A stretch of 64,000 nucleotides of DNA from contig NC_086363.1 in assembly GCF_036324505.1 (NCBI RefSeq), positions 9,952,653 to 10,016,652 of the forward strand, in the 5' to 3' direction. The notes beneath the pieces are model-generated. The model had not been told where the DNA came from and ran no database searches. It saw nothing but the letters and a program-made list of their open reading frames with translations. Below, piece after piece: positions 62,001 through 64,000 of this stretch. Each line of letters starts with the position of its first letter. Positions within the stretch are counted from its first letter, which is position 1. Both the position numbers and the translations under genes were made by a program. The DNA comes from Eleginops maclovinus (lineage: Eukaryota > Chordata > Actinopteri > Perciformes > Eleginopidae).

Positions 62001-63943
62001 GTTGAACCTTGGAGGACCATCAAAGCGGTGCTGCGGTGGTTCGAACCTTGGGGGACCATCAAAGCGGTTTGGCTGGTCAAATCTCGGAGGACCATCAAAC
62101 CCGTGCTGTGGCTGGTCAAATCTAGGGTTGTTTCCACTGGGAACAGCAGGACTACAGAAATAGCAAGAACGCATTATTATTAACAATTCTTTCTCTTAGA
62201 GACATTCACTGATACCCTCACAAAATAAATCCAAGCATATTCTTGATAAACATGGGGACACTTAAATCGTCCGATTAAATTTAATTATCATCAAATTATC
62301 TTATTAAACATTTTGGCTGGATTTAACCCCAAAAAAAAAAGCCAATTGCAAGACTATAAAACAAACCTTACTAACCGTGGACCGCTGACACTGTTGTTGC
62401 TTGTTGGCTGAACAGCAGTGGGACCTGGGGGTCTGACTCCTATGCCAGCAGGGCAAGCGCCTCTTACAGGGGGTCCAGCAGGTGACTCTGAATGTTGCAT
62501 AAAGCCAGTGGGATGTGCCCCTTGAGAGTTGGGACCAACACCAGCTGGGGAATGCTGCAAACCTGGTATTGCGGTGTGCTGCTGCATTTGCAAGTCTTGT
62601 CCAGGGTAATGACCAAACTGTCCCATCATCCCACTACTATACTGGCTTGAAGCGAATGGCACCATGGCAGTGAGTGTGGCCACCCTTTCTTGAATGTGGG
62701 CATTGGTGGCGTTCATCTGCTCCTGCCACTGCTTCCATTGGCGTTCATAGTCCTGCAGTTGATCTTTGTGGGGATAGGTCTTAAACTGTTCATACCACAG
62801 GACGAAGGAGTGATCCCACTCTTGGAATAATGGGGTGAACTGCTGCCGTTGCGTTTCATAGTGCCTGAGCTGCATTTCAGCAGACATTGACTGCAACAAA
62901 GGATATTTGGGGTTGAGTTTTTCGGTTAATTATCTTATTGGTACATACAGAATAAAGAAACAACTGAGTCATGACATGTTAGATGTAAACTAATTGGGCT
63001 CCACGATGATCCTGTTTTTCTAACAGAACAGAGTTGTTGGAGTTCCTACATAATATTACCTTCACCTTTCCTTTTCTGTGGAAAATATTCAAAAGGATAG
63101 TAGCTTCAAATAAACCACCATTTACCTACCGCTAGATTTGCAGGTTGCTGAATCAGCTGTTGGTATTTTTCAAGGATCTGCTGAAGCTTTTCGTGTTGTT
63201 GCATGAGAGCCTGGTATTGTAAGCCTGCTCTTTCTTGCTGCACCTTTTGCCACTGCGCAGCTGCAGCCTGTAACTCCTTGAGGCGGGCAGCCTCCTCTGG
63301 GTCGTTAGGAACATCACTCTTTAAACACAAACAAAACAAGATTTGAGTGTATTTATGTAGCTCACAAAGACTATTTGTAACATATCTAAGGGTAGTTTAT
63401 AATGGAAAGGATAGATTAATGAATTTGATTGGCTATGATATGCTAACCACATCCATCAGCAGAATTTTTCAAAGTTATCTTAAAATATTTTTCCTACGGT
63501 TATATCTTTTTTGTATGTATTGCATATGGAGTGTAATGTTACTGCAATTTGAAACATTTACTTGTGTGCATTCATTAGGAAACAGCAAAGGGGACAACTT
63601 CTTTTGCATTTGTACTCCAAACCGGAGTAGAATTGCAAGAAGTGTCGGGAGTGTCCCTTTACCCAAGAAAGGTTTGAATTGTTCCATCTTTTTATCCCTA
63701 AATTATAAAGATGCTTACCTTTGCCTCATCAGGCGGTGGCGGGGGTGCTGGAGGCTCCTCTTTAGGAGGGGGTGGAGGAGGTGCACCTTTTGGTGGTTCT
63801 GATGGAGGAGGAGGAGGAACTGCATGGCCAGAGGGGGGTGGCGGGCCATGACCACCACCCTCTTTCTGATTCTGCTTTGCTTTCTCTTGTTTTAACTTTT
63901 GTAAATTTTGAAGATGCTGTTTGTACCAACGTTGCTGTTGCTC
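50090..63943 (-). CDS. ylpm1: YLP motif-containing protein 1 (ZAP3), 5' end outside the window
   Basis: Large nuclear protein known to bind PP1 and RNA-processing factors. Minus-strand exons: 63943-63719, 63318-63130, 62890-62367, 62151-59500, 59222-59099, 58884-58743, 58648-58559, 58471-58291, 58098-57869, 57777-57623, 57534-57472, 57102-56983, 56876-56700, 56613-56530, 56422-56339, 56252-56178, 51173-51122, 50542-50421 and 50236-50090. Phases agree throughout, giving 1811 residues plus stop in view (numbered from the window edge). Order: Gln/Pro-rich start; FDGPPRF repeats (from about 320); MGRGGPP repeats (about 710-830); Arg-rich region; then the P-loop kinase-like domain with Walker A GLPGSGKS (about 1511-1518) and RVLVLDDYF. 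RVRW at the last exon junction is the PP1-docking RVxF-type motif. The end LAQRALNRTKYF matches the family. The exon at 63719-63943 starts at an acceptor, so more exons lie to the right. Confidence 0.95.
51174..56177 (-). other. ylpm1: ylpm1 large intron
   Basis: A 5-kb intron between the exon ending EEEEEGDK and the exon beginning GYIPKSKWEMD; the flanking phases agree. It contains the hAT MITE at 53213-53563 and a pair of 13-bp direct repeats near 52.5 kb. A plus-strand frame at 55069-55386 begins with a hydrophobic, signal-peptide-like stretch but matches nothing known to me. Confidence 0.7.
53213..53563. mobile_element. Non-autonomous hAT-type element (MITE), 351 bp
   Basis: Terminal inverted repeats TAGGGATGCACC (53213-53224) and GGTGCATCCCTA (53552-53563) bound a 351-bp segment with no transposase frame. 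The flanks GCAACAAG (53205-53212) and GCAACAAG (53564-53571) are identical, an 8-bp target-site duplication typical of hAT transposition. The TAGGGATGCACC end is common among fish hAT MITEs. The perfect duplication suggests fairly recent insertion. Confidence 0.92.
57331..57390 (+). mobile_element. LINE-like 3' tail in a ylpm1 intron
   Basis: GTAACAAATGCACATTTCCC followed by TGTGGGACGAATAAAGGTAT and TCTGATTC resembles the widespread 3' end of fish non-LTR retrotransposons (…TTTCCCC..TGTGGGA..AATAAAGGTATTCTGATTC). Only the tail is present. It sits in the intron between exons 57472-57534 and 56983-57102 and supplies an AATAAA on the strand opposite to ylpm1. Confidence 0.5.
60610..60972 (-). 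repeat. ylpm1: In-frame 21-bp minisatellite in ylpm1 coding for MGRGGPP units
   Basis: About 17 tandem 7-residue units (MGRGGPP, MGRGGPH, FGRGGPP and one 6-residue variant) lie in the large exon. They form an RGG-like, Met/Phe-punctuated low-complexity region that is likely disordered. Unit DNA is highly alike, so copy number may vary between individuals. Long plus-strand frames across it are by-products of the 21-bp period. Confidence 0.9.
61795..62135 (-). repeat. ylpm1: In-frame repeat in ylpm1 coding for FDGPPRF units
   Basis: Eight FDGPPRF units are separated by short Gln/Asn/Pro/His linkers (for example NQPQR, NQQQQR, DQQRHR), in roughly 12-15 residue periods near the start of the large exon. 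The mix of aromatic and Arg residues is typical of disordered, RNA-associated regions. Confidence 0.9.
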
Positions 63944-64000
63944 CTGTAAGAAACAAACGCATATGTCACAGAAAGCACACAAGTATCCTTGTTCTCACTT

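Noticed and set aside
61630..62183. Two plus-strand ORFs (177 and 159 aa) with repeated GGPSKRC-like or RAIKPL-like units
   Set aside because: They are antisense shadows of the FDGPPRF repeat in ylpm1; the sense frame has the family sequence and correct splice sites.

Overview
The window is vertebrate nuclear DNA, almost certainly from a ray-finned (teleost) fish. All genes are split by GT-AG introns, many of them very short. The gene set c-fos / jdp2 / lrrc74a / dlst / prox2 / ylpm1 corresponds to human 14q24.3. Mobile DNA includes a hAT-type MITE and short LINE-like tails of a kind common in fish. I rebuilt exon structures by hand from splice signals, reading frame and remembered family sequences; no database search was run.

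Layout: (1) 1-9530 holds two fos genes head to head. A canonical c-Fos gene (fosab) is on the minus strand and a diverged fos paralogue is on the plus strand. About 4.6 kb lies between their start codons, with an identical CArG box (CCATATATGG plus an Ets site) on each flank. (2) 9531-26260 is the long 5' region, coding exons and 3' UTR of the bZIP repressor gene jdp2 (+). It includes a CRE-rich promoter-like segment near 10.35 kb and an unassigned coding-like ORF on the minus strand near 23 kb. (3) 27100-31140 is lrrc74a (+, 13 coding exons). (4) 31140-35136 is non-coding. (5) 35137-40593 is dlst (-, 15 coding exons), the E2 component of 2-oxoglutarate dehydrogenase, with an apparent 2-nt frame conflict between exons 3 and 4. 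(6) 41564-47009 is the prospero homeobox gene prox2 (+), divergent from dlst. (7) 50090-63943 is ylpm1/ZAP3 (-), 19 coding exons in view, with its 5' end beyond the right edge. It has two strong in-frame protein repeats and a C-terminal P-loop domain.

Functionally, the left third is an AP-1 neighbourhood: two Fos-type activator subunits and Jdp2, a bZIP repressor that acts at the same AP-1/CRE sites. The rest is conserved linkage of unrelated genes (mitochondrial metabolism, a homeodomain factor, a nuclear PP1-binding protein). I saw no CRISPR, phage, operon or clearly new multi-gene system. The most checkable oddities are the head-to-head fos pair with matching SREs, the dlst frame break, the CRE/ACGT cluster, the orphan ORF at 23 kb and the intact hAT MITE with a perfect 8-bp target duplication.
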